From Ganoderma boninense (lineage: Eukaryota; Basidiomycota; Agaricomycetes; Polyporales; Polyporaceae): a stretch of DNA of 64,000 nt. Below are positions 11,250 to 23,246 of this stretch, one piece after another. Within the stretch, counting starts at the first letter, position 1. Every line of letters begins with the position of its first letter. The position numbers and the translations under genes were made by a program. The notes below the pieces were generated by a model. The model was given only the letters and a program-made list of their open reading frames with translations. It had not been told where the DNA came from and did no database searches. The DNA is taken from positions 3,478,389-3,542,388 of the forward strand of contig CM035309.1 in assembly GCA_002900995.3 (NCBI GenBank), in the 5' to 3' direction.

Positions 11250-12720
11250 ACACACATTCCACACTTCCAGTTTGTCGCCCGTACTAGGCTTGCACTATCG
11301 ACACACTCGCGCCATCCATTTCGGGCTCCGGGGTTCGACATAGTCTCGGAGCCCAGGCTCCAAAACCCCGTCTGTATCTCCCGGACGAAGGAGACTTTGC
11401 CGATGATTGAGCGGGGAGAGAGCGTGCCTGCGGTGCGGCTCCTTTGGGGTTATGTTTTGCTCCAAATTTAGCCCCATCTCGCGCTTACTCGTCATAAACG
11501 CGTTACTCACCTCAGGCCTGCACTGGATTTGAAGCGCTCCTCGTAACAGCCATTGCACCCGTCGATCGGAGCTCAATACGACGGCCCACTGACACGGCGT
11601 TCAGTGAGTCCTCCGAGTCTAAGTGCCCGGGCCCTCCGCTACGGTCTGGACTCCTGTTCGCAATAAGTAAAGCTGTGAACGTCCCGGCGTTGAACGTTGA
11701 TGCGGCGACTGGGGGGAGGAGAAGCTGCCCTATACGTAACAGACATTAGCGTTGAGCACGTTCGTCCGCTATCCTGACTACGAATGGCGAATACGCCATG
11801 TTCACAACCGGTGAGCAATCAGAGTGGCCCCTTGCTGCGGACAAAGCTTGTACGACGTTATGAATTGATTTCTTGTGCACGAGCCTGCGCAGCAGCACTC
11901 TCTCGCCTCCGAACTTCGACGACCTCGACCCTCGTCCGAGCACCCCGGGCATTCGTTTTCCAATCGACTGTTCGGCGGCTAAGTATAATATACCTGTGAG
12001 ACTGAGGCAGAAATAGGAACTTGAAATAGGGTACTTTGAACCAATTGCGAGCGTTCGTCACAAGTACCTGACATTGAGGTTCATGAACTGCAAGGTCGAT
12101 CATGAGGAGAAGAACGTTCGCATATAACATTACGTGCTCGCCGTCATCGATGGGTGCATGGACTCGCCATCTCGGTCGCACTTTCTCCGCAAACCTCCGT
12201 CTTGATCGTCGCCGGAGAGCAGCTGAGGGCGTCACCTGAGAGACCACAAGGGTGTATGCCAGAGACTATTTGAACCACAGAAACGGAGGCGGTCACATAC
12301 CGCAATCAAAGAGGAGCAAGTGCGCTTCACGTCGGCCCCCGCGAGAATGCGTGAAAGCAGGAGGAGCGACTTATCGACGTAAAGCTTGCCGGTGTTTACC
12401 GAACTGCTCATGAAGCGAGGAGGACTTACGTACCAGTAAGCGCCTCTCATGAGAGATGAGCCATTCGTTCCTGAGAGCTCATAGGTGATGACTCGTGGCC
12501 AAGACCAGAACGCAAGTCACTAGTTGATCCTGCTAGCTCCGCCTCCGAGCCCGAGTTGACCAGTTTACGTTTAGATCCCAATATTGGGATTAGGTCACCA
12601 CTAAGACTTTTTGGAGCCACTTCCTCCATGTGCGATGAGTCGGAGGAAAGCCTGAGAGGAGCTTGAGGGTGGATCGCTAGTACTTAGTGCCAGGGAGGTG
12701 GTTCAAATGGTGGCGGTTCG
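11250..12720 (-). repeat. Module U copy upstream of B1 (degenerate gene-like segment)
   Basis: This segment recurs at 42,485-43,700 and 50,866-52,130, in each case just upstream of a B-type gene. It has exon-like blocks bounded by splice consensus: one with ADVKRTCSSLI, one with AALRRRSRRRFAEKVRPRW, one with ARNWFKVPYFKFLFLP, one with ARTRVEVVEV, and a last with GLNLEQNITPKEP. Between copies the blocks keep order but carry shifts and stops. I do not recognise the family. It could be a dead gene carried along by duplication or part of the regulatory region. Confidence 0.5.
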
Positions 12721-13240
12721 GAGTCGGGATGATCGACGATCGTCAGCCACCGGCGCCGGAGACTCGCCGGAGCCGGCGGCAAGCCACGTTGACAGGCGCT
12801 TCCGTCTTCTTGGTTGTCACGGTCCGGTCGCGGTCTTCCCTGTAGAACCTTTATCTCTCTCTCTCAGAGTCTCAACGACTCTGGTTTCAACCACATTGTA
12901 CAGAGGCATTCCCTCGTACTACTGTACAGCATATCGTACGAATTCTCAGTGCTGCATTTTCGAATAAATACTGCCCATTATTTGCGAATTACTCAACAGA
13001 CAGGGCATTCAAGTTCCAGACCACGAGTCCGAATCACCCGGCAATGCAATGCCGGCTACAAGTTAATGCAACAGAGAAAGACAAAAGGAGTGAGTATGCA
13101 CACCATCCAGGCCGTAGTGCACGCTGTCGAGTTCAACGGCGGAAGCGCGTGTAAAAGACAATAACGGAATAGAAATGGAGCAGCCCTCACATTGCGTCCA
13201 GGTGCGACCTCGATGGCACCGTGAATATGTTCCAGAACTT
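12721..13240. other. Spacer without recognised gene
   Basis: No counterpart of this stretch was found in the other two cassettes. It may be a private insertion. No coding signal is convincing. Confidence 0.3.
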
Positions 13241-13289
13241 GCTACAGTCTACATCGTGTCCATTGTCTACAGTCTGGATCGGTCAAGTC

Positions 13290-13650
13290 ATGAGGGAGAC
13301 ATGGTCGGATTGGGCTAGAGTGCCTGGAAAAACGGCGAGGGAGTGCTAAGGGTGGTGCGCGCGCGCAGAGTGGAGGGCCAGGACGGGCCGTGGGGAGTCG
13401 GGACGTGCACGGTGAGACCTGGTCCCGAGGTGCTAGTGCTCGGAGTGCGACTGCGAACCAGTGGGGAAGCTCGTGGGCATGGTGGCGACACTGCTTGTCA
13501 TGGCTGACGAAACATCCGTAGGATCGTGGATATCGACAAGATACGTGTCTGTCGAGGAGACGAAAGTGGAACGGATCAAATGTGAAAAGAAATTGGTGTG
13601 GCCTTGCGGATCCCTGAGCGTGTTTGTCGGCGAATGGTGTGTGTGATAGT
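13290..13650 (-). pseudogene. Decayed histidine-rich family member (C/D type)
   Basis: On the minus strand a frame reads DPTDVSSAMTSS, VATMPTSFPTGSQSHSEH and then stops, like the start of a mature A or C protein. It lacks the signal-peptide exon. It aligns with 32,480-32,800 on the plus strand, for example TTCGCCGACAA, CTCAGG, CCAATT and the VAT-PTSFPT segment. It sits between a U module and B1, the position that the intact C gene has in the third cassette. Confidence 0.5.
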
Positions 13651-13956
13651 GAAGGCTTAGCTTCCATCTCCGTCTGCGCAGTGATTAGAAGGTGCGCCAG
13701 CGCATCCTACCTGATCGTAAGTCATGCGAAGGCATCAGCACATAACGGTATACTTAGCCTGGTATAGCTGTATAACTCCACCTGTATTTGCGATCCTCGT
13801 CGGCAACTGTGCACAGTGGTTTCTGATTCGAGGTGAAATGGCAGCCGTACCGCCGATTCCAGACCGCCGTCTTCCACAGACAGCACCAGCAGATTGGGCC
13901 TAATGCTTGCGTAAGAGGGGATGTGCCTTCGAAGTTCGTCTGCTTGAGATGTTCTG

Positions 13957-15170
13957 CTATGTTCCAAATTTAGCCCGTTCGTGCTCGGTCCGAGTTGTGG
14001 ACGCGTTACCTAAGTGCCTCGAGGTTGCACCGAAGTGGACGTAACGCGTAGTCTCCTTTGTCGGACCCAGGATAATAGGCATGCCGTCGCGATAGCTCCG
14101 TGAGGGGAGCCTAGGAGTCCGGATGCGTTGTGGTCTTGACCGTGGCTCGTCGTGCACCGCAGACCCTGATCGTGACCGGCGCAGCGAGCGTGCACAAACT
14201 GAGGCTGTCAGACAGCGGCTCTGCGCGTGTCGTGCACTGGGAATATGGAATGCGCGATCAGTCCACGAGCTATATTCGTGGCCACTAAGATGTGGATGTG
14301 GCTCCTCCCTGCGGAAGAAGGCTGTCAGGCGTATGTATCATTGTCCACAGTGCACGAGGATGCGCAGCACCCACTCGGTCCCGGAGTTAGAGAGGGCTTC
14401 TGCCAGTCCCGTTCAAGCAGCGCGATCGCCGGCCTCCCAGATGATTTTTCGACATTCGAGTATACTTAGACCGGTCCAGCATGGCCGGCCGCCAGCTGAA
14501 ACACTCGAAATAGACCGTACCACCACCATCATCATCATCGTCTGGCCGTGGAGAACCAATTGCGAACGGTCGAAATAGTGGACGCCGGGGATCGCGGGCT
14601 GCGAGACGGGTCATGGGGGAACAAATTTGGCTCATTACATTTCGGGCTCACCTGTCCTATGTTCGTGTCGGTCCTATGTTTGTGTCGGGCGTGGCACCTC
14701 GGACGTGCTGTCTTCAAATCCGCCGTTCTGATGGAGGCCGATCAGCTACAGAATACTGCTCGCCATCCACGGAGTAATCGACGTGAGCTCACCCGTGTTG
14801 CGTATGATAGAAACGTTGTATGATTAATGCCGAAAGGAAGAGAATGAGCTTGAAACTCGCAGCTCGCGAGTTCGTTGGGGGTATGGGAGAATATAGCCAA
14901 TGTCCAAATATCCTGGGCCATGGAATGCAGTCTATAATACGCCAGAGCGCAATGTATTGTACCTGAGACGACACTACTCACCTTCCATTGTAAATACAGT
15001 TGACTCGGCCGCTAGGACTTCGCCCCCAGAGTCGGGTTGCCGGCATAATAGGACCCGCAACTGCCACCATTTGCGCGAATGTCAGCAAGTTTCCTGCTGC
15101 TAAAGACTCTATGAGATGCAGCAAGTTTAGGACAGATTCCGGCGCAGTGGCTATGGTCGTGGAACCAAGC
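13957..15170 (-). repeat. Module U copy upstream of the decayed C/D gene
   Basis: It is an inverted counterpart of 31,140-32,320. Landmarks are the paired CCTATGTTTGTGTCGG stretch with the adjacent GATGGAGGCCGATCAGCTAC (14,660-14,755) against its reverse complement at 31,610-31,705, and the GAACCACGACCATA motif at the far end (about 15,160 against 31,150). Its exon-like blocks are degenerate. The family is not recognised. Confidence 0.5.
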
Positions 15171-15389
15171 TAAGAAATTCTAGTCCGAAACGGCCCGAGA
15201 GAGGGGGCGTTCCCGGGAGTCGGGCCGATCGTTTCAACCGATACCGCCGAAATCCCGGGTGGTACCAACGTCAAAACCTGGGTATTATCTTCTACTCAAC
15301 AAACCGTGGACGTTACTGCCCTAGCGTACTTACGCCGAACACTACTAAAGTAAGTAACAGATGACATCGTGACAAGACATGAACAAGGT

Positions 15390-15620
15390 CGTAAAGGGGA
15401 CCAGCCCCGGAGCAGCTCTCGTCACCCTGTGACGCACCCAGTGCACCCAGTGCGAAGCTCCCCTCTGAATATATGAGCGACCCACTCGCCTACCAGTGAA
15501 CAGGGTCGGAAAGGGTCCAGCCCCCGGAGCAGCTCTCGTCGTACCGTGATAGCACCCAGTGCACCACCCAGCGCGAGCCCCACCCAGCGACCCGCCCGAC
15601 GACCGGTCAACGGCCGACGA
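15390..15620 (-). repeat. 3' tandem repeats of A2 (two ~115 bp units)
   Basis: On the minus strand two units carry GACGAGAGCTGCTCCGGGGC followed by a GGACCCTTTCCGACCCTGTTC-like run and end in a GCACTGGG motif. The distal flank (15,330-15,385) has the family's shared TGTTACTTACTTTAGTAGTG-like terminus. Confidence 0.6.
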
Positions 15621-15661
15621 TCCACGGTCCACGGTCAGCGTAGAGGGTGGACAGCTTGCGC

Positions 15662-16416
15662 TTAGTCCTGGCTCGCGATCGCCGACGACGCGGAGGCAGT
15701 CGTGGTCGCGGCTGCGCTCGCAGAGGAGTGCGGCAGGCGGGTATGCGACGCGCGTGCGCGGTCGAGTGCGGGCGGGCGGGTGAACGAGCCGGAGCGCGAG
15801 TGCGGTGCGGGTGCGGGGTGCGGTGGTGGTGCGGGTGGTGCGAGTGCGAGTGCGCGCCGGTGGGGTGCGGGCGGCCAGGGAAGCTGGGGAACCAGAGGGG
15901 TGCTCCGGGCCCACAGGAAGCCAGTCGGGAACGGGTGGGGAAGCCCGACTCGATGCCCGAGGGTGGTGGGTGTCCGTGGTGGCCGGAGGGGTGCGCGTGT
16001 GCGGAGTGCGCGCCGGTCCTTGTGCGGGTGCGGGTGCGCCGAGTGAGAGCCAGAGTGGTGCGGGTGCGGGTGCGGGTGCGGGGAGCCGGTGGGGTGTGCG
16101 TGATGCGAGTGCGCGTGCGACCCGGTCGGGTGGGCATGGTGTGAGCGAGAGTGCGACCCTGAGTGCGGGTGCGGGTGGGCGGATGAGAGGCTCGTGGGGA
16201 CCGCGCTCGCCGTGGTGAACGTGGCGGAGGAGGTTGCGGTGGCTACCGAGGCGACGCTAGTCTCGTCCGAAGATGAGGACGAGGTGCTCACGGGAGCGGC
16301 CGTAGCTGTGGAGGAGGGGATGTCCGTATTAGGTTTAGCTGGAAGTGCAGAACTCGTGAATACGCACCTCCGCTAACAGCGAGGGCGGCAAGAACGAGCT
16401 TGAGGAGGTGCTGCAT
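15662..16416 (-). CDS. Secreted His/Ser-rich protein A2 (frame-shuffled repeat domain)
   Basis: Exon 1 (16368-16416) encodes MQHLLKLVLAALAVSG; exon 2 (15662-16305) begins ATAAPVSTSSSSSDETSV, then TATSSATFTTASAVPTSLSS shared with A3-A5. The HAHPTGSHAHSHHAHPTGS repeats follow. About 230 residues are predicted. From about 16,030 to 15,815 the typical HPSG, SGIESGFP and GRPHPTG segments lie in another frame, so the encoded stretch is arginine/proline-rich. The ancestral frame then returns and the C-terminus (SSAIASQD) is normal. Two or more roughly compensating indels explain this best. Secretion is supported by the signal peptide; role unknown. Confidence 0.65.
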
Positions 16417-16565
16417 ATTGACGTGTCAAAAGAAAGTAGTGTTGGGCGAAGTAAAGGAGTAACAGAGTCGATCAACGACCTGGATAAGTAGGAGGTAGAA
16501 GAGGGGCACCGAAGAAGAGAAGAAGCAGGTGGTACTGGAGAGACAGAGGCACAACTGACTGAGGC

Positions 16566-16571
16566 TTTATA
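16566..16571 (-). promoter_or_regulatory. TATA box of A2
   Basis: TATAAA on the minus strand, 150 bp before the ATG, inside the promoter and leader block shared with A3, A4 and A5. Confidence 0.55.
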
Positions 16572-16619
16572 CGAGTCCATGGCGCGCCCAGTGGAAAGTT
16601 AAGACGGCACTAGAGCAGC

Positions 16620-17640
16620 GCGCATCCCGCCGCGATCTGCGTAGTAATTGGATAACGTGAGGTCCCTCACCAGGCCTCACTGCTCAGTATGTCGTACATC
16701 ATAGCGGTCAACATTGGAATGCGCTGGCATCAGTGATCATGGCTCCACGCTGCTCCAACTCGCAGTTCGCAAGTGTGTATGGACGCGAGAGGATGCCAGT
16801 CATGCAGTGACCTCCACCTGGAACATATCAGACCGCGTTCTACAAGACCAAGAATAATACCACCCACCCTCATTTTTAGCCGTTTGAGCACTGGGCGCAG
16901 CTTCGCGGCTCGGTGGCCCAGGTGGCGGTGGCGAAGAGCACACTGGCAGCTATCTGCGCAAAGTCGGATGCAGTTAGCAATTCGGGGATGACAATTTCCC
17001 CAGTTTGCGTCATAGCATGGGTACCGTTAGACCGTAGATGCAGACAGCGAGTGCGGTGAAAGGGTTCAAACCACTGGCAGTGCTCCTCGACTCCTCGTGG
17101 CCTGGAGGAGTTCTCAGCAGTGGCACACTCGGAGTTGCCGCTGCGGCTTTGGTGGAATCACGCAGGAATCACGCTTGCCCGGTCCGAAGCGCGCTTAATC
17201 ACAACCGGATGTTTCCGGCCCTGAGCCCAACTCCCATCCTCTCAATCAACAACAGTACTTAAGTATGTAATTACCTTGTCTTCGGACATCATATATGCAT
17301 AACCACACGCACTGCGTCGTGAGTGGTGTATCCTGCCGAAACCTAAACACTACAGCATCACGTCGAAGAGCTTATGACTCCGAGTCGGAAAGCAAGTACG
17401 CACTTGTACAACTTGACTTGTATACGCTATCACGCCCTCAAGCTTTTGGCCAGATGCATAATTCCGTTTTATTTCCCGTCAGGATTCCAAGAGCACCGTG
17501 CTAACGAATTGGACCCGCAACTGGAGTAGGTTTACGAACCCAACCGCTGGCACACCACTAGCCATTACGTACGCCGGTCGAAGGTTTCTGTCAGAGCTGT
17601 GAACCGAGCAGGTTCGAAACATAGTCCGTCCCGCGATGAC
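16620..17640. other. Upstream flank of A2, degenerate shared sequence
   Basis: 16,700-16,930 resembles the segments upstream of A3 (19,080-19,390), A4 (28,660-28,900) and A5 (45,920-46,330). The rest, to the distal 3' flank of A3 at about 17,650, shows no gene. Confidence 0.4.
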
Positions 17641-17754
17641 AGAAGTGGTACCAACTTCAAAAACCCCGGTATTATCTTCTACTAAAGTTACAACCTTATA
17701 AAGTATTTAGGCCCAACACTACTACAGTAACAGATGACGCCGTGACAGACAAGA

Positions 17755-17965
17755 CATGGTCAGGGAGGGTCGTAAAGGGACCAGCCCCGGAGCAGTTCTC
17801 GTCGCACTGTGACGCAGCCAGTGCGCGCCACCCCCTCCCCCTCCAACAGACCCACTCGCCGAACGGTGGACAGGGTCGTAAAGGGCCCAGCCCCGGAGCA
17901 GCTCTCGTCGTACCGTGGGTCGCACCCTGTGCACCACCCAGCGCGAGGCCCCCTCCCAGCGACCC
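17755..17965 (-). repeat. 3' tandem repeats of A3 (two units)
   Basis: Two minus-strand units of about 105-115 bp match those after A2, A4 and A5 (GACGAGAGCTGCTCCGGGGC core). The terminus at 17,650-17,760 carries the shared GGTACCAAC and TATTATCTTCTACT motifs. Confidence 0.6.
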
Positions 17966-18001
17966 GCCTGCCGGTCAACGGCCGACGGCCCCGGTCCACA
18001 G

Positions 18002-18780
18002 TCAGTGTCGACAGTGACCGGTGAACCGCTTAGTCCTGGCTTGCGGTCGCCGTGGGGGTGGCGATCGCGGACGATGCGGACGCGGATGCGGTAGAGTGGG
18101 GGCGGCGGTGAACGAGCCGGTGTGCGAGTGCGAGTGCAGGTGGCGCGTATGCGTGTGCGAGCCTGAGTGCGAGTGCGGGTGGGGGTGAGGGTGGCGGGAG
18201 TGCGAGTGCGAGTGCGAGCCGGTGCGGTGGTGGTGGGGGTGTTCGGGGTGGCCCGAGGGGTGTGCGTGGTGCGAGCCTGTGGGCTCGGACGCGGCAGAGG
18301 AGAGGAAGCCTGATGGGTGCGCAAGCTGCGAGCCTGTCGGGTGTGCGTGTGCGGAGTGCGAGCCGGAGTGATGGGGGTGGTGGTGCGGGTAGACGGAGCC
18401 GGTGGGGTGTGCGTGGTGCGAGTGCGAGTGCGACCCTGTCGGGTGGGCGTGGTGCGAGAACGAGCCGGTGGGGTGTGCGTGGTGCGAGTGAGAGTGCGAC
18501 CCAGAGTGCGAGTGCGGGTGGCGAGAGTGCGAGTGGTGCGAGTGCGGGTGGCTTGATGAGAGGCTGGTGGGGGCCGCGCTCACGGTGGTGAACGTGGCAG
18601 AGGAGGTCGCGGTGGCCACGGAGGCGATGCTCGTCGCGTCCGAGGATGAGGTGTTCACGGGAGCAGCTATAGCTAAAGAAAGAATGTCAGAATCAGATTT
18701 GCAATGCAGCGTCAGACTCGCAGACACCCACCTGCATTAACAGCGAGGGCGGCAAGAACGAACTTGAGGAGGTGCTGCAT
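18002..18780 (-). CDS. Secreted His/Ser-rich protein A3
   Basis: Exon 1 (18732-18780) encodes MQHLLKFVLAALAVNA; exon 2 (18002-18672) begins AIAAPVNTSSSDATS and keeps one frame through SHPHSHHSHSRHPHSHSGS, HAHPTGSHSHSHHAHPTGS and a HSHSGSHTHTRHLHS tail. Near 18,110 one base is missing relative to A4 and A5. The annotated C-terminus is therefore RPH/PPPR-rich and runs to 18002, whereas the ancestral frame would end in TATASQD at 18030. This is the best-preserved A-type repeat region. A secreted, histidine-dense protein is clear; function is not. Confidence 0.7.
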
Positions 18781-18925
18781 CTTGTCGTGTCAAAAGAATG
18801 TAGTGTTTGGCGAAAGGAAGGGGTAAGAAGTCGATCAACGACTTAAAGGAGTAGAAAGTAGAAGAGATGTACCGAAGAAAAGGAAGAAGGTGGTACTGGA
18901 GAGACAGAGGCATGACTGACCGAGG

Positions 18926-18932
18926 TTTTATA
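18926..18932 (-). promoter_or_regulatory. TATA box of A3
   Basis: TATAAAA on the minus strand, 146 bp before the ATG. A4 has the same spacing. Confidence 0.6.
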
Positions 18933-18959
18933 CTAGCTCATGGCGCCCTATGGAAAGTC

Positions 18960-19420
18960 GAGACGAGTGGTAGACAGTGCTTGGACAGCATGTATCCCGC
19001 CGCGATCTGCGCAGTGATTTGGGGACGCACGGTTCCTTACTAGGCCTCACACTTCTGCATGCTCCGCATCATCGCGGTTAACATTGGAATGCACCGCCCT
19101 CAGTGATGATAGCTCCAGGCCGTAAGCGTGGACTCCAAACTCGCAGTTCGCAAGTGCGGAGGAATGTGAGACGAAACGACTGGAGCATTGACCTCGACCT
19201 GAAGCCCATCAGACCGCGTTCCACAAGACCCAAAATTACACCTCCCACCTTCATGGTGTAGCACTGGATACAGCCGGGCCGCGGGTCGGTGGCATAGCCT
19301 TGAGGAGCACGGATATCTGCAAGTGGGATCGCAGTTGGCAACAGCAAGGTGGAAAATGCCACATTTTGTGCAAGTGGCTGCATGGGCATCGTTGAGGAGT
19401 TGATCGTAGACAGTGAGGTT
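18960..19420 (-). repeat. Upstream segment shared by A-type genes
   Basis: The minus strand holds a frame reading GGVILGLVERGLMGFRSRS and LRTCELRVW. Counterparts lie before A5 (LALVERGLMGSMSRSM at about 46,040) and A2. It marks the left edge of the duplicated sequence next to the single-copy island. It may be the last exon of a dead gene or conserved upstream sequence. Confidence 0.45.
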
Positions 19421-19620
19421 TGAGTGAGGTGCCTGGAAGGTAGCCCCTCCGCCCCCGTTAAGCCACGCTACGGTCCACGGCGACGTCAGCCGGGCCGGTG
19501 GGCGCTCCTGTATGTCCGAACGCCTCCGGCGGCCGTGCGGGGAACGACGACGCTAACACCGACAACGACCACGACGACTCGGAGCACATCTACCTACCTT
19601 TCCTCCCTTCTTCATTCGTG

Positions 19621-20421
19621 ATGCTTGCCCACCGCGCTCTTGGCCTCGGTCCCGCTCTTAGGCAGGCGGCCCTCAACCCGAGGAATGGTGCGCATACAAC
19701 AGCCCCTGACGAGGAGACCGGAAGATTAGAACTTACTTGTGTGCAGTGGCCAGAAATCCTGCGTTGCGCAACATCGCTGCAAGACGGTGAGATACCTAGC
19801 TCTCTTCCGGGCGTAGTGAGCGTTTCTGGGGCTGATTGTGTGCGCGCACGTCACAGCTATGTTCAAATCGAGTCCCTCCCTGCCTCCGCTGCTCCTGGCA
19901 TCCTAAACAAGCAGCGACTCCTCCGTCCATCGTCCCCCCACTTCACGATCTACCAGCCTCAGCTGACCTGGATCGGCTCCATTGCGAACCGTGTCACTGG
20001 TGCGGGCTTCAGCGTTCGTGAGTACCCAGTCCAACCTTATTGCATCCCACCCCACCGACCCCTCGCGGCTCCATTCTCCTAGTGCTGTACGGCTACGCCC
20101 TCGCATACCTCGTCGCGCCCGAAACCTTCAGCTCCGCCAACGTCGTGGAGCTCATCGCAAGCCTGCCCGAGTCCGTCAAGTACGCCGGCAAGGCCATCCT
20201 CGCGGCGCCGTTCGCGTTCCACTCCCTGAACGGCCTCCGTCACCTGGGCTGGGACATGGGCAAATGTGAGTGCAGCTTGCCTTTCCCGCGCATATAGCCG
20301 ATGTTCTGACCTTGTCCGTCCTCCCTATCCCGAAGTTTTGACGCTCAAGGGCGCATACAGCTCAGGATATGTGGTCCTTGGGGCCACCGCGGTTTCTACG
20401 ATTGCTCTCGTGATGCTGTGA
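19621..20421 (+). CDS. SDHC: Succinate dehydrogenase cytochrome b560 subunit (complex II membrane anchor)
   Basis: Five exons (19621-19687, 19747-19786, 19857-20017, 20083-20265, 20336-20421) join in frame to 178 residues. Residues 1-36 ([20 protein letters not shown], then an Arg/Ala-rich stretch) look like a mitochondrial presequence. The family core follows: [40 protein letters not shown] and the haem-ligand motif [12 protein letters not shown]. Three membrane spans are expected. SDHC with SDHD anchors complex II in the inner mitochondrial membrane, binds haem b and forms the ubiquinone site. All introns are 59-70 bp GT-AG. It is a single-copy housekeeping gene inside the array. Confidence 0.93.
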
Positions 20422-21641
20422 TTATTCTTGGTCAATGAAAAATGTTTACGGCGACGCCTGCAAGTGGTGCAGAGCCAATGGCTTTGGCCGCTTTATGTCC
20501 GCCTGGTTCCGATGGTCTGCCGTATATGCAGTCGCTTTCGGCCTCATAGAGCGTGAGTATCTGGGTGAGTACCGTGCAATTCTGTGTTGTCTTCTCGTTG
20601 ATCCGCCTGTCTTCGTCCTGTGGCAGACAAATGGTTGCAAAATGACCCGTTCGATTGTGAGTACTTCGGTGCTTGTACTCCTACCGTGGAACGCGCTGAT
20701 ACCAGACTTTTCTGCACTGATCCACAGTTCTCTTCGTGATAGTTCTGTCTCCGTGTTTGTCAGTCATTCAGGGGGCCCACATCGAGCTCCTCGTCTTCTC
20801 AAGACGCGGTGGGGCCGGCTTGCGTGTGAGGAGTTCCTATATTCCCAAGGTCGTAGTGCCCAGGGCTTCAACACGTTCCCTCCTTCTCCACCAAGCCCCC
20901 GCGGCACCCGCAGATCGCGAGGCGCACACAGTGCTATCGCTTCCATCGCGTTCGTCGCGCATTGCATAAACCTCCGACGGCGCAGCCCAAGCAAGCCGGG
21001 GATTGTCGTCGCCACGCGAGATTGCGAGCCTCGAGGACCGCCTCATGTAGCGTCATTAGGTGGGATGACCGTGTTCGAGAAGATCGGTCTGGGGTTCGTG
21101 CTAGTAACTTACGTCCATCGGTTCTCCTCCCACGCACAGCCGCCCCCCCGGAGTCTTAGCGTGTGTGTGTATCCACGTCTGGGTTGTCGTTCGTTCACGC
21201 GATTTGGACGGGACGCAAGTTGGTATTGGCTCGTTGGCTTTCGTAGACTCACGTCCCACCGATCGGCCTGGCAGCGACGTTACGCTTTACATGCTGAAGC
21301 GCATACCATCTCTCGCGTAGCTATTGTCACGCAAGTTGCCCTACTCGGTGAAAACTGCAGGGTGAGACCGTGTTTTCATGGCTCGCGTTCGCTTGTCATC
21401 GTTCGCTCACCTGCTTCATCGGGTTACGAAGAGACTCTATCGAAGAGGCGGAACGCTGACCCGGCTTGTGACCGTTGAAGACGTGCGTCAGATTTACTCC
21501 CCCTGCGCGCGCTTGCGCCCACAAACACACTTCGTATATCTGGGCGCGTCGACGCTATCGTGATGTCGCAAGCCCAAGTCTTCAGCCTTGGACCGCGTCT
21601 CGCATCGCGACAACTCCTTCTCCCTCTCCTCGATCCTCGCT
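20422..21641 (+). other. Unresolved region, possible 5' exons
   Basis: Several short segments look exon-like, such as FMSAWFRWSAVYAVAFGLIE followed by GTGAGT (about 20,490-20,560), KWLQNDPFD before GTGAGT (20,630-20,660) and MTVFEKIGLGFVLVTY (21,066). I could not join them into one frame. They could belong to a small membrane-protein gene or to a 5' extension of the next gene. Confidence 0.25.
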
Positions 21642-23246
21642 ATGCACTTCCTACCGCTCATCGACCAAAACGCGCAGCCCGTGAAGGCGTTCGACGAGGC
21701 AGGATGCCAGACCTCTCCCTCGCCGTCCGAACGCTCCTTAAGCCCGGATCCGCAGACGCAGATTGACTTCGTGTCACTTGAGGACCTCGACAACCTCTTC
21801 CTTGGCCTCGGTGAGCAGTTGTCGGGGGTAGCGCACGTTCAAATCGTCGCTCATCTAACCATGTTCTTAGATGCGAATGCGACGTCAGCTCGCGATGACG
21901 CAGCCGTCGCTCCCCCTGCGTACTCGGATGCCGTCACCCAGAACAACAACAATACAACCTCTTCGCTGGGACTGGATCAGCGGACCTTAGTCTCTGATCT
22001 GTCCCTTGAGATGGGAACGTCTCCCGCGGCACCTGAGTGCGTCGGCGCTACCACGCCGAGGTGTGCTGATGGTGAGTGCATCCACCAGCCTGTTCCGTTG
22101 TTCTCATAGTCATGGATGAGCTGACCTGTCCTGTTAGATTTAGATCCACTCGCGAGGCCACAGAGGATCGATCACTGGCTGAATCCTGCCCCTCCTGGCA
22201 TCTATATGCGTGCTCGCCCCATGATCTGGGATGCGCCCACGTATGAAAGACAGAGGCCCATGAACGAAGCTCATCATCCACCGATGTACGCTCCGTCGTA
22301 CGCGGAAACTCCAGGCCTGCCTCCTTGGCGCCGTCCGTCGATTGCACACGTGGCGTTCCAGACGAATCCGACAGACCACAGCGATGTCTTCGGACCGTAC
22401 GCGCACACGCCTGCGTCGCAGTTCGATGCCGTACCTCGTCATCCTGATCATATCCCGCGGAGTCTGACGTATCCGCCTCCGCCCAATCCATACCCTAGCT
22501 CGCGCTTGGGGCCCAATGCACGCATCGACCCATGGGCAGAGCATAGTCCGTCAAGGGACACACCTCTGCCGACATGCGCGATGCCCGGCACGTACCCCCC
22601 TTCGCCGCCACGAACACGCGGCACTTCTCCATCTTCATCTGCATCTTCATACGACTCCCCGGGGGCCTGCTGTCCATATGCATACTCAACGGCAAGATGC
22701 CATTCAGCGCAACGGCAATGGCAGGGGTCTCGCAGCCGCTGCACAAGCAGCATTCACCGTGGGTGCGAGAGCTGCTGCGCATACCCCACCCCGCCGCCGT
22801 CGCCTTCATCCACGTCCGGCGTGTGTACCGACTCGACATGCAGCAGCCCGGGGCTCGGTCTCGAGCTCCATTTATCTCTGCATACCGCCGCTCCAGCTGC
22901 AGTGCAGACGACGCGCTTGTCGACGCCTCAGGCGAGCGTCGTCAACATCTCCATCGCGCTGCCCTCGTCGTGTCTCCCATGCTCCTCCTCTTCCCACACC
23001 CACAAAGACTGGTGTTGCCACCGCGTCTCGCTCTCGTCTTTTTGTGCCCTTCTTATCCCGTTCGTCCTCGTCATAGCCGTCGGAGTGTCTGTCTCCAACG
23101 CGTTCTCGTTCGTTCCGTCTTCGAGCCGTTCGAGCGCCAACGGGGGCTTGCTCCATCATGCATACGGGCCGCTGATATGGCGGGCGGCGTCGAGTCTGCT
23201 GTCGTTTGTGTTGAGGATGGTGGGGGATGCGGATGGCAAAATATGA
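21642..23246 (+). CDS. Ser/Pro-rich protein with C-terminal membrane segment, unknown function
   Basis: Three exons (21642-21810, 21871-22071, 22138-23246) with phase-1 GT-AG introns give 492 residues. The N-terminal half is acidic and low in complexity (DFVSLEDLDNLF; NNNNTTSS), followed by HWLNPAPPGIYMRARPMIWD, then long Ser/Pro/Tyr-rich stretches. One hydrophobic segment, ALLIPFVLVIAVGVSVSNAF (about residues 425-445), is a likely membrane anchor. The start at 21642 is the first in-frame ATG after a GC-poor run but is not certain. The exon pattern resembles the next gene downstream, so they may be distant paralogues. No known domain is recognised. Confidence 0.55.

Noticed and set aside
20435..21478. 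Single 347-codon plus-strand frame after SDHC
   Set aside because: Composition and several embedded GTGAGT donors suggest introns within it. No family resemblance, so kept only as an unresolved region.
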